Position numbers and translations under genes: made by a program. Below the pieces are notes generated by a model. The model made no database searches and was not told where the DNA came from. It was given only the letters and a program-made list of their open reading frames with translations. Shown in pieces: positions 10,592 to 20,587 of a stretch of 64,000 nt of DNA; the first letter of the stretch is position 1; every line of letters starts with the position of its first letter. The DNA lies in the NCBI GenBank assembly GCA_024752435.1, contig CP103020.1, forward strand, positions 1,798,001 to 1,862,000, in the 5' to 3' direction. The DNA comes from Allantophomopsis cytisporea. Taxonomy: Eukaryota; Ascomycota; Leotiomycetes; Phacidiales; Phacidiaceae.

Positions 10592-12608
10592 ATGTTTTCG
10601 TACCTTTCACTTGAAGGATACCACGTGTTCATCACAGGAGCAGCAGGAGGAGTCGGAGGAAAGGCAGTCGAAGAATTCCTAAGTATGTAATATCACTGGC
10701 TCAATATAGAGTCCAGAGGTTCTGCGCTGGGCTACTCCCATATGAGTCAAAGTGCTCATCTAACGGCTCCCAGGTCTTGGATGCAAAGTAACAGCACACG
10801 ACTTGCGTCCAATACCATTAACCTCCAACCCGAATCTGCACGCCGTCTCCGGCGATATCTCCGATGAAGCCTCCATAGCATCCTGCATATCCTCTGCCAT
10901 GGCTGCCTTCGGACCTATTAACATTCTTATAGCCAATGCCGGTATCTGCCAACCCAGTTCTGGCCCGATTTGGAAAATCCCTCTATCCGCCTGGGAAAAG
11001 ACATACAACACCAACATTCGGGGCACATTTCTGACGATTAAGGCCTTTCTAGCAGCCGCCGAGTCGCACCAGCTATCCATTGGGAAAGAAATTGAGAACC
11101 TCGCGATTGTAGTAACTGGATCTGAGACGGGCAAGTTTGGGTATGAAGGCTACACTGAATATGCATCTGGCAAGGCTGGTCTGCAGTATGGCCTTGTGCG
11201 TGGTGTGAAGAACGAGATCGTGAGGTTGAATTCCAAAGCGCGGATCAATGCCGTCGCTCCGGGATGGGTCCAGACACCACTCATAGGGGACTATCTTGAT
11301 GATCCAAAGAAGATGTGGGAGGAAGTGCAGAGTACATCTGCGCTGTGTAAGATCGCGCAGCCGGAAGACGTTGCGAGGACAATGGCTTTCTTGGCTAGTC
11401 ATCGGGCCGCTGGACACATCACGGGCGAGTGCATCAGCGTAGATGGCGGGATGGAAGGACGCCTTCTGTGGTCTGAGCAGCAAGTTCTTGGAACGGGAAC
11501 TGGAACCGCAGTTAAGAATACTGCCGGTACGGCAGAGGATATCATGGCCAAAGTGAGCACTTCTCTTCCTCAAGCCGTTGTCTCCGCACCGCCGCCAAAG
11601 AGAAAGATCCGAATCCTACTGAGTGTAGATTTTGATGCCGTCTCCGGCTGGCTGGGCACAGGCGCGCATGAAGACAATAACATGGCCGACTATTCAACCG
11701 GCTACTTCGCAGCGCAAGTCGGTGTGCCACGTCTTCTGCGCCTTTTCAAGCGGCTCGGTATTGCAGATAAGGTGACGTGGTTCATACCGGGGCATTCAAT
11801 GGAGTCATTTCCCAAGGAAACGCAGGCGATTATAGATAGCGGGGCAGAGATTGGATGTCACGGATACGCGCACGAAGGTGCAGCACAGATGACGGAGGAG
11901 CAGGAGGCGGATGTTATCGAAAAGTGTGTGGAATTGGCTACGAAGCTTACTGGAAAGAAGCCGAGAGGATGGAGGGCGCCGCTTTATCAATTACGAGAGC
12001 ATACAGTGAAAGTCCTTGAGCAGCATGGCTTTCTTTATGGTGAGTTTTTCTATCGCCAAGAGCCCGCCTGGTATTGCATGCGGATAAAGAAAGAAAAATA
12101 GCAAGTGCTGATTCATGTTTCAGATACCTCCTTAACACATCACGATTCCCAGCCCTACTTCTTACCTTCCCACCCCAAAATCCAACCTATCTCCTTTACC
12201 CCGGCCACCAAAGCTGCAAGCTGGATGCACCCGCTTCCACCCCCATCCGAACCAACTTCCATAACGCTTGTTGAGATTCCTTGCAACTGGTATATGGAAG
12301 ACATGACACCAATGCAGTATCTACCGCACGCACCAAACTCACAAGGCTATGTTCCTCCCGGAAGTATGGAGATGACATGGCGAGATAGATTCTACTTCTT
12401 GCACAAGGAGATGCTAGAGAAGGAGGAGGCAGGGGAGCTGACTGGTGATGAAGGCTTTGTTTTCCCCCTCGTGCTGCATCCTGATACGAGTGGTATGGCA
12501 CATGTCATTACTATGATTGAAAGAGTCATCGAATGGTTGAAAGAGAGGGGCGAATTTGTTACTTTTGGGGAGTGTGCAGAGGAGTGGAAAAGGAAGGTAA
12601 ATGTGTGA
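10592..12608 (+). CDS. Fused short-chain dehydrogenase and polysaccharide deacetylase
   Basis: Three exons, 10592-10682, 10774-12039 and 12124-12608, give 613 residues. The first intron has GTATGT and a CTAAC branch point; the second is GTGAGT..TTTCAG. Residues 1 to about 255 are a classical short-chain dehydrogenase: ITGAAGGVGG cofactor loop, IANAG, a YASGK active-site Tyr/Lys pair near 159-163, and VAPGWVQTPL. After a Thr/Pro-rich linker (about 255-300), a NodB-type carbohydrate esterase family 4 domain follows, with SVDFDAVSGW near 314 and HGYAHEG near 393, the expected metal-binding Asp and His pattern. The C-terminal half matches cytosolic deacetylases of the PuuE/PgdA kind; no signal peptide is seen, so an intracellular substrate is likely. 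Both halves keep their catalytic motifs. Substrates are unknown. Confidence 0.88.
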
Positions 12609-13082
12609 TGGATGCAGAAAAGACAGCGTGGGATATTGATATAATGCGCAGGACACACACTGTCAAGGTCTAAATTATGATGTCACATAGATTATTTGCG
12701 GCGTAAATCGATGTGAATATGCGGAGAAAAAAAAAGGTGCACTGTCTGCTACTCTCCCCTCATCGCCAGGTAAAGCCTGCTATTTACATGCGAAAATAAA
12801 CTATCTTCTTCGAGCAACCTTGCTAGCTAAAATTATAATAAATCTCAAAAGACTAAAACTGAATGCAGTAACAGTGCCCAATATTCTATCCCGGCCGTGT
12901 AGCTAACTCCAAGAGGTATTATGTGTATTTGAACCGTATCGTGCGTGAAAAAGGATTCGTGAGTTCAACTCGAGATACCACGGAGATTCAACTGTGGGAT
13001 ACCCTTCCCATATCGTCATTGGAAGTTGTAAGAGCTGATATATATGTTAAATGTCCTTTGGGGCGGACTCATGTAAGGTTGA
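12609..13082. other. Convergent 3' spacer
   Basis: This lies between two genes that end facing each other. It is A/T-rich, with a poly-A run near 12727, and carries no supported gene. It should hold the polyadenylation signals of both neighbours. Confidence 0.5.
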
Positions 13083-15035
13083 TCAACCGTAGTAAGTGTC
13101 GTTGGCTTCGCGCTCACAACGGATGGCAGCAGCCAGTCTTGCAGTCTCCCAATATTCTTTCTCGGCTTTTCTTTCCATATGAATATGCTTGAGAATTGGA
13201 ATGAGCCACATTGTGATGAAAATGACTGCTGTTATACCGGAGATAATTCTCGCGTACATACTGTCGAGAAGAATTTGGTAGTCATCAGGTGATGTAATTA
13301 TTTGAATTGCTTTGTGGAAAGTTGTAGAATAACTAGCCCAGGCAAGGTGGACTTCAGTCTGTTAGTTTTTTGCTAGCTGGAATATATGGACACAATACTT
13401 ACCCATACAAATGGTTGATAGTGAGAAAAGCAGAACCCAACGGCGGAGTGCGAGCAGTGCAGTTGCCCACAATATTGCGAAAACAACCAGCCATGTCGTA
13501 GGTTGGCATAGAAATATCATGGCAGAACTCCAGGAACCAAAGAGACTTATGATTTGCTCGTGTTGGTTGCTAAGATTTTGCAAATCCGCTGACATGGATG
13601 CCATGGAGTTTGTGACATTCATTACTTGCTTTATATGATATTAGCTCGAAACTTGCCCGAGTATATATATAAACAGACTTACATCATCCATGACAACTAT
13701 TCGGTGGTTGAGCGTGTCAATGTTTCTGTTGAATTCGGCCTAGTGTGATTAGTAAAATGCGGGAGTTTGGACTCGCATATAACTTACTACAGCTTCACTC
13801 TGCTGTTGAGAGAGTTGTAGGAGACTTTCTAGGTCCTTGTTGACTATGCTGATAATCTCAAGCCCATTCTGTGCATTGTTGGCCACATCTTTGCTGATAG
13901 CCATCGCACTCTGATGCTCATGGACAGCTATTCTCCCGCTCTCGATAAGCTCGGCAAAAGCGCTCTGAATATCGAATACAACACTACTGGCACTCTTGAC
14001 ACCCTATCACGGTTAGCATGCTTTCTTCGCCAGCATTCGCTAGGATAAACTAACATTTTCAAGATTCTCAAGATTCTCTCTTGTATGCTCTACTATTGAG
14101 ATATCCTCAACCTTTACTACTTCGAGCTTTGCAAGCCAGCTTTTGATCATCTCGCTCATCTCATTATCTTGTGCTTTTCGAACTTCCGAGGTTTGAAGCA
14201 TGTCTCTCTTGAAATGGTCAAATATTTCTTGCATCGCACTTGTAACCTTGATGTTCGTGTCGATGACATGATCTGGAAAAAGTCAGTGATCAAATCTTGC
14301 CCTGGTGCCAGTTACCGTACCTCTTTCAATGTCATAGCGTGCAGCACGACAGATCGCACGCCCATCCTGGAGAAGGTTCGACAAAGTTGTCCAAGATCGA
14401 CCATCCTTGAAAAGATCCTCCACACAAGCTTGAACCTCATCAGTTGTTCCCTGCAATGCTTTGTAATCGCCTCGGTGATACGCCTCCGAAAGAGCCGCCT
14501 TTCCATATCTGTCGCATGTTGGAGGCACGTCTGCTCTTGCCACATCCAGGTGACATATTGCGATGCTGACTGCATGTGCGTACAAAGCATCGTCCAAAGA
14601 TTCACCCTCCTCGGCATTGGTGCCTAATTGATCGAGGTTCTGACATTCCAAAACGAGGATTTTCGCAGCGATCTGTTGACAGGCAGGTTTTCCTCGGAAT
14701 GACATAAGTTTCTGAATACCTTGTTCGTAGTAGAGAGGCTTCTGGCTATCGAATGTGAGGTCAATAGAGGTAATCTCAGGAGGGATTTTGGCTGTGGGGA
14801 CTCAATTAGCTAACTTGAATTTGGCAAAAGCGCGCGGCTGGATCACCAAAGCTGAACAAGCCAAAGAGTAAAAATTGCAGATCGAAGGAAGTGAGACAGT
14901 GATTATTCTGATCTTACCATGAGATACGGCAGTATCTGGCTCTTTATTCCGAGTTCCCCAATCCTTCCATGCGCCAAGAGCTGACGAAAATAGGGTCAGA
15001 AACCAAGTGATGACGAAGATCTTGAGCAGATACAT
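13083..15035 (-). CDS. Kar5/Tht1-like nuclear membrane fusion protein
   Basis: Seven exons on the minus strand: 15035-14918, 14791-14321, 14272-14055, 14003-13788, 13739-13683, 13628-13403 and 13351-13083. All junctions have GT..AG ends and keep frame, giving 524 residues, the usual size for Kar5/Tht1. Residues 1-22 form a signal peptide. A Cys-rich luminal domain follows (about 60-195), with spaced Cys including KPACQQIA, LECQNL, AICHL, PTCDRY and QACVED. Long helical, probably coiled-coil, sequence runs from about 200 to 400. Two hydrophobic segments lie near 405-430 and 470-490. The order signal peptide, Cys-rich domain, coiled coil, C-terminal membrane segments is that of the Kar5/Tht1/Brambleberry family, which acts in nuclear envelope fusion at karyogamy. 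The assignment rests on this architecture and the Cys pattern, not on a search. Confidence 0.82.
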
Positions 15036-15817
15036 GGTGTTGTGAGGTGAATTATGTACCTGGATACCAAATTTATCAGCATGTCATTGTAATATGAAGC
15101 ACCATAAGACCTACTGTTTTGATACAAGCTGCCTGGCTTCAAATTCAACGTGAAAGTCGACTCTGTATGGTGACCATGGATCACTTCAAGGGACGTTGAG
15201 GAATATATTGTTTGTCTCGAAGTGCTCTGACGAAGATATGTAATAAGTGTTCAATTGATTTGGCAATGATGAGACTATGCAGTTGTGAAGGTTAAAGTGT
15301 GTTGAAGAAGGAATGTGTGAAGAGAGTGAGTTATGATCTTGAAGGTCTATGTATACTTGACCGAGACGCTAGCGTCACATAAATTTCCTATGGCCTTGAA
15401 AGTCAAGAAGTGGATTGAGAAGAATAGTGTAGATCAGAGTCCTGTTTCATGGAAACAAACAGTTCAAATGCTGGAAATGACTTAAGCTTGTGGGAATTGT
15501 GCTGGTCCCCGAGAGCGGTCTTGAAGTGGCTGTTATACATGAGTTTGATACGACTTAAAAAATTCTTCCCTTTTTCTGAACACACATAAGTATCATTTCA
15601 TCGTGTAAGTTGTTTCAATTCACTTCAGAAATATCATCAGACTGGATTTCGTCAGATATTATATATTTTTCGGTGCTGAGATGTCACAATTCACGCGTCA
15701 ATCGCCAAATCACATGACCTGACTAGCTCCCGCGCGACAACTGCAGCCGAACTCCAAAAATGGATACCATGAGAACATTCACAGCAATTGAAGGCCAAAT
15801 CAATTGCCTGCTCCAAC
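15036..15817. promoter_or_regulatory. Divergent promoter region, Kar5-like and uL6m genes
   Basis: About 780 bp separates the two divergent starts. It is AT-rich with no supported gene. It should contain both promoters; I did not recognise specific sites. Confidence 0.45.
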
Positions 15818-16623
15818 ATGTTATCCACAGCCCGAGCCCGCGGACTCGAAAGAGCAATTGCTTCTACATCCTCAATTTCGATACCCTCCTTCCTTGTCCC
15901 AGCTTTCCAGATCCAAGCTTCCTCCCGATCCTTTTCCTCTTCTTCATCATGCGCTTCACACATTGGAGCAGCGCCATTGTCGATACCTCCTGAGGTCAAA
16001 TTTGAAGTTATCCCGCCAGCCGCTAGAAAGAGCGCTCTCACTAAGGCTGTGGGCGCAACAGTGAATGTTGAGGGTCCATTGGGTATGGGAGCTTTCAACC
16101 CAACATACAGTTGGAGAAAACTAATATTTTAATAGGCAAGATGTCAATGACCCTTCCACCATTTATTAACCTCGCCTTCGATGATGTTACAAAGAGCTAT
16201 TCGGTTTCTGTTCAAAACAAGGAGATTCGGGAGCAAAGAGCTATGTGGGGAACTACTCGCGCATATTTAAACAACCACATCCTCGGAGTATCAGAAGGGC
16301 ACACGGCAATTTTACGATTGGTTGGAGTCGGATACAGAGCAACGGTTGAGGACAAGGCACAGACCAAGGAGCCAGAATTTGAGGGCCAGAAATTCGTGTC
16401 GCTCAAGGTCGGATACTCTCACCCAATTGAGCTTCCAGTTCCAAAGGGCGTGACTGCGAGTGTTCCGCAACCAACACGTATTTTGTTGGTGGGCTGTGAG
16501 AAAGAGGTATTGATGCAATTTGCTGCAGAGATCAGAGAATGGAGAAGGCCGGAGCCATACAAGGGAAAGGGTATTTTCGTCAATGGGGAGACTATCAAAT
16601 TGAAGGCGAAGAAGATCAAATAG
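15818..16623 (+). CDS. Mitochondrial large-subunit ribosomal protein uL6m
   Basis: Two exons, 15818-16082 and 16136-16623, give 250 residues. The intron (GTATGG..TTAATAG, ACTAAT branch) joins GPLG to KMSMTLPP in frame. The first 50 or so residues are Ser/Arg-rich with few acids, as in a mitochondrial presequence. The rest is the L6 fold: VEGPLGKMSM, an RLVGVGYRA segment and GKGIFVNGE near the C-terminus, ending in a basic KAKKIK tail. The role is a structural protein of the mitoribosome large subunit near the factor-binding site. The ATG at 15818 was chosen because it is the first in frame and opens the presequence. Confidence 0.93.
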
Positions 16624-16755
16624 ATGATAGGCTTATTGTACGATATTTGGCACGGGTATCATGGTACAGTAGGTATATATGTATAATTGTAACGACATTT
16701 AAAAGTATTTATGCGGAGATTTATTGATGAGTTTGAGCAGGCTCTATGATTTTGC

Positions 16756-17988
16756 CTACTTTTTACTGAGAACCTCCTTAACAACTTCAAGCACGGTGCT
16801 GTGCACCGCAACTGGAGCAGCAACGACACCCTTGTTTTGAGCGAGGGTCCTGCCCTTGCTGAAGTCAAGTCTCTTGCCCTGTACATCTGTAACTTCTCCA
16901 CCAGCTTCTCTAACAATCAGATCACCTGCAGCGTGATCCCAGATCTTCTCCTGATAATCGGCGCGCACAGGAAGGCGCAGGTAGATATCACCAGCACCAC
17001 GTGCAATAGAAGCATACTTAGCTTGAGAGTCCATGCGCACACTTGGGTTGACGATGCCGAGTTTGCCAGCAATCTGTGATTGATCATCGTGGGATGAGTG
17101 ACCAGCCTCAACACTCTCACAGAAAGTCGCCTGCTTGATATCCTTGACCGGCTTCATAGAGATAGGTTGGCTCTTAGCAAGAGCTCCTCCTGTCATAGCA
17201 CGACTGACAGCACCTTGTCCAAGTACTGCGGAGAAGAGAACGCCCTTCCCCTCCTCATCGGTCTGGTTTGCGCCGGATTCAGCAGTCAAGGGAGCGGCGT
17301 CATCAACAGGAAGATTTGGGCAACCAAGAACACCAACCTTGACATCACCGTCTACCATCAACGCCAAGCAGACAGCATATTGCCCACCTCTAAGGAAACC
17401 CTTGGTACCATCAATTGGATCCAAAGCCCAGATTCTTCCCTTGCTTCCTCCAGCACTGTTTCCAGCGTCAATGGCATCCAACATAGCATCAACGGATGGG
17501 ATTGGTCCACCAAGAACCTCCTCTGCGGAATCATCACTGAGCTTTGTACCCTCAACCAATTCCCAAATTTGGTCTCTAAGCTTGTGGTCATCTCTTAATG
17601 TACTAGCCTCCTCCTCACCAACTACTTCGTCGTTCGGGAAGTTCTTCTTGATAGCTGCGATGATCAGAGCTTGAGCTCCAAAATCGCCAATAGTAACAGG
17701 TGATTTATCGTCTTTCGAAACAGTGCCCTTTGCCTTCTCGTGGAAAACCTTTTTAGTGAGAAGAGCTGCTCGCTCAACAGCAAGTTCGGCGACTTGCAAT
17801 TCCTTGCTATAGCTGGACATCCTGGCGATATTGAAGAATGGTTTGGTAGCGGGGTTGAGGTGATGGGATAAGAGAGCGAAGCGGGGTAGGAATTTCGTGA
17901 TTGCTGCCAGTGTTACAATCAAAATTGACACAATGACTAGAGAGCGTGAGAAAACGGTCTTAGGTGTTCTTTTGACTTGTCCTCGCAT
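16756..17988 (-). CDS. 3'(2'),5'-bisphosphate nucleotidase, Hal2/Met22 type
   Basis: A 410-residue intronless frame. It removes the 3' phosphate from PAP and PAPS, a step in sulfate assimilation; in yeast the enzyme is a target of sodium and lithium. Seen: the Glu cluster VVGEEEAS, the Mg-binding motif DPIDGTKGF, and WDHAAGDLIVREAGG near the C-terminus, all of the inositol monophosphatase superfamily. The core from Met57 (codon at 17818-17820) is 354 residues, matching yeast Hal2. The first 56 residues are extra: Arg/Lys-rich, then a hydrophobic segment SLVIVSILIVTLAAITKFL. They could be a signal anchor or mitochondrial signal, or translation may begin at Met57. The gene is divergent from the C3HC gene, about 500 bp away. 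Confidence 0.92.
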   Translation of the reverse strand: MRGQVKRTPKTVFSRSLVIVSILIVTLAAITKFLPRFALLSHHLNPATKPFFNIARMSSYSKELQVAELAVERAALLTKKVFHEKAKGTVSKDDKSPVTIGDFGAQALIIAAIKKNFPNDEVVGEEEASTLRDDHKLRDQIWELVEGTKLSDDSAEEVLGGPIPSVDAMLDAIDAGNSAGGSKGRIWALDPIDGTKGFLRGGQYAVCLALMVDGDVKVGVLGCPNLPVDDAAPLTAESGANQTDEEGKGVLFSAVLGQGAVSRAMTGGALAKSQPISMKPVKDIKQATFCESVEAGHSSHDDQSQIAGKLGIVNPSVRMDSQAKYASIARGAGDIYLRLPVRADYQEKIWDHAAGDLIVREAGGEVTDVQGKRLDFSKGRTLAQNKGVVAAPVAVHSTVLEVVKEVLSKK

Positions 17989-18487
17989 AAGTATTTTTTT
18001 CTGGAAGGTGATCTACTCTGAGTTGCGCATCCTGGTCTTGCACACTGTTTAATTCGTCACCACCGGATCATCGAAACGCCGCTACGTGCACGGACCATTG
18101 GATTTTGTTTGTAGCTTGTGTTTATGAATGATTGAGAGAATAAGGCAACGAATGCTCCAAACAACAAATTATTCATTAAAGCCCAGCAGAAGGATCCATA
18201 TATCGTTTATAGTGACAGAATCGAACACACTCTAGACGTCACCTCGACGATCTATACTATATAATTAACCCCAGCAAGTTCAGCACGTGTATCACTGTCT
18301 CTGGATTATCATTCCTCCAAAGTCCGATAACCCAGCAAGGGTACTCGTGCATGGTTTCTTGTCTCTAATCCAGCAAGACCTCACTCAATACCACTGGCAT
18401 TCTAGGAGACGCCATTCGATTGCAAGAGATTAGGCAGCTTCTGGGACGGCGCTCATATCCCAGGTCTGTTGCTACGACGGCCCAGTC
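17989..18487. promoter_or_regulatory. Divergent promoter region, Hal2-like and C3HC genes
   Basis: About 500 bp between divergent starts with no coding potential. It is presumed to hold both promoters; no specific binding site is claimed. Confidence 0.45.
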
Positions 18488-20120
18488 ATGAGTTCAACCA
18501 AACGGAAGTTCAATGCCCTTTTAGATGGGCTCGGCAGTCGACGCGCGAGTACAGACTTAAACGCATCCTCCAACGACATCGCCAAGCTTGATACAGATAC
18601 CGCTACGTCAACAGATCCTGGATCCAAAAAGCCTCGTCTGGATTACACGACATCGATAACCAATCCCTTCAGACGACCATCCCATTCTCTCACCTCGCGG
18701 CTAGACCGCTCACTACACAAGATGTCGGGGTTGGGCGCTAAAGTCAAGAAGCTTGAATCTGCAGATGCTACGAAAGAGGCTCCAAAATATGCACCATGGG
18801 ATCGTGATGCGTTCTATGAACGTCTCAAGTCTTTCAGAGATATAGTTATGTGGACGCCGAAACCGGACAAGGTCAATGAGGTCGAATGGGCAAAACGGGG
18901 CTGGGTATGCGGTAAATACGAAAGGGTTCGATGCTGCAATTGCAATGTTGAAATTCTTGTTGGATTGAACAAAAAGATGGCCGAAGATGGCAAGGAGGAA
19001 TGGGTAACCGACACTAATGCTATTGGTATGTTTGTTTGCTTCCGAATCCATTGAAGTGGAGAGCAGGTCTAATGCAGTTAATAGAGGAAGAGTTGGTCAA
19101 GAAATATGCAGAGATGATAATAACAGCCCACGACGAGAATTGTTTGTGGAGATCCAGGGGATGTGATGGTATGTTCATGTTAATCTGTATCATAGGATTG
19201 TGGCTAATAGCTCTACAGAAACCATATTTAAGCTCCCCCTCAATCAACCGGCAGTGGCAATGGCCAATCTCAAATCACGATACGACAATTTGTGTACCAT
19301 GAAGAACGACTTACCTTATGAGCACAATCTGAAACTACCGGAGGGTCTCAATGTTGAAACTATCATAAAATTTCTTCCAAAGAACTTCATCGCTCCAACA
19401 AAAGAACCGAGAGAATCCACAGAAATAAATGGTACAACAACAACAATCAATCGCGTTGCTCTCATTCTGGCGGTCTGTGGCTGGGATGAAGCAAAAGATA
19501 TTGGATGGAATGACCGTCCAGGTTTCAAAAACCCAATCAAAGCTGGAACTTGCAATGCCTGCTTTCGTCGCATTGGCTTCTGGTTATACAAGAGCAAGAA
19601 GGTTGACGAAAATGGCCATGAAATTGATCCACCTACCGTCCAAGGTGGCCTTGATCCGATAGACTATCACAGATCATATTGCCCGTGGTCTAATCCTGAG
19701 TCGCAAAGTCCGAGAACAGCCAGCTCGTCATCTACAGAGCAATTGGCTGCCTGGCAGGCTCTTATTCGTGGTCTCAAGAATGATCACTTCTTGCGGGAAC
19801 GTAGTAATTCTCAAGCAAGCAATGCCAGTGCTGCTCCTTCACGACCTTCTTCCCGTCCCGCTACACGCACTGGAGACGAGAATAGCGAAGAGAATGGATA
19901 CTTTGGCACCTCAGCCGCAGACGATGAAGAAGCGAAGAGTATCAGGGAGGAGAAAGATAAGCAAAGATGGTCACGATTGAAGAAGGTTAAAAGCTTATTC
20001 GATACGAAGGCAAGTAAGAAGAAGAGTCAGACGTCCTTGTCAGATAAGGCCAAGGCTCAGGAGAAAGAGAGACGCGGTAGTACTCAAGACAAAGAGAGAA
20101 GGGCAAGCAAAGCACAATGA
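18488..20120 (+). CDS. C3HC zinc-finger protein, Rsm1/ZC3HC1-like
   Basis: Three exons, 18488-19025, 19085-19168 and 19219-20120, give 507 residues. The first acceptor was set at TTAATAG because it joins DTNAI to EEELVKKYAEM; nearer AG sites give a very short intron, extra residues or a wrong frame. Residues about 97-210 form the C3HC domain, with RGWVCGKYERVRCCNCN and HDENCLWRSRGCD. A second Rsm1-type domain at about 275-400 carries AVCGWD, NACFRRIGFW and DYHRSYCPW. The C-terminus is Ser-rich then Lys/Glu-rich. The family (fission yeast Rsm1, budding yeast Pml39, human ZC3HC1/NIPA) is linked to mRNA export and the nuclear basket. A KKPR motif near residue 47 may be a nuclear signal. Confidence 0.88.
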
Positions 20121-20587
20121 CAGAATTTGCAAAGACAATGACATTTTGCATTTGCAAGGAGCTTGGGTTCTTGCTTGTAGTCGTCACAAATTTAGATACC
20201 CATGGCAAGCAGTTTTTAAATTAAACTAAATTACTTAAGTTGAGAGTTTCAATGTTATGATGCTATTTTTGAGATCTACGGGCAACACAGGATCAGCAGT
20301 AAACGCGAATATCGTAACAAATAGAGTTGATTGGCAAATGTGTCGTCGTGCCTTAGGCCTCAACTTTATCGATAACGTTACTACAGCGACCCGCCATCTG
20401 CCAAGTTTGGTACATAACCTAAGGTATTCGAGGTTAAGAAATAAGGTAGTCATCCATAAAGTTGATTCGTACAGTTTGAACACTACAACGCTGCATACTA
20501 ACCCTTAGGGCATTATTTACGGTATGTTAAAGACTCAGCTGCCCGACATCTGGAGATCTCATACAGTCTGTACACCTTACTGACAAG
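20121..20587. other. Short intergenic spacer
   Basis: About 470 bp between the end of the C3HC gene and the start of the Snf2 gene, both rightward. No gene is supported; it should hold one terminator region and one promoter. Confidence 0.45.

Noticed and set aside
19026..19077. Earlier acceptor sites for the first C3HC-gene intron
   Set aside because: One gives a 41-nt intron and extra residues, the other a wrong frame; the TTAATAG site gives a continuous conserved helix.
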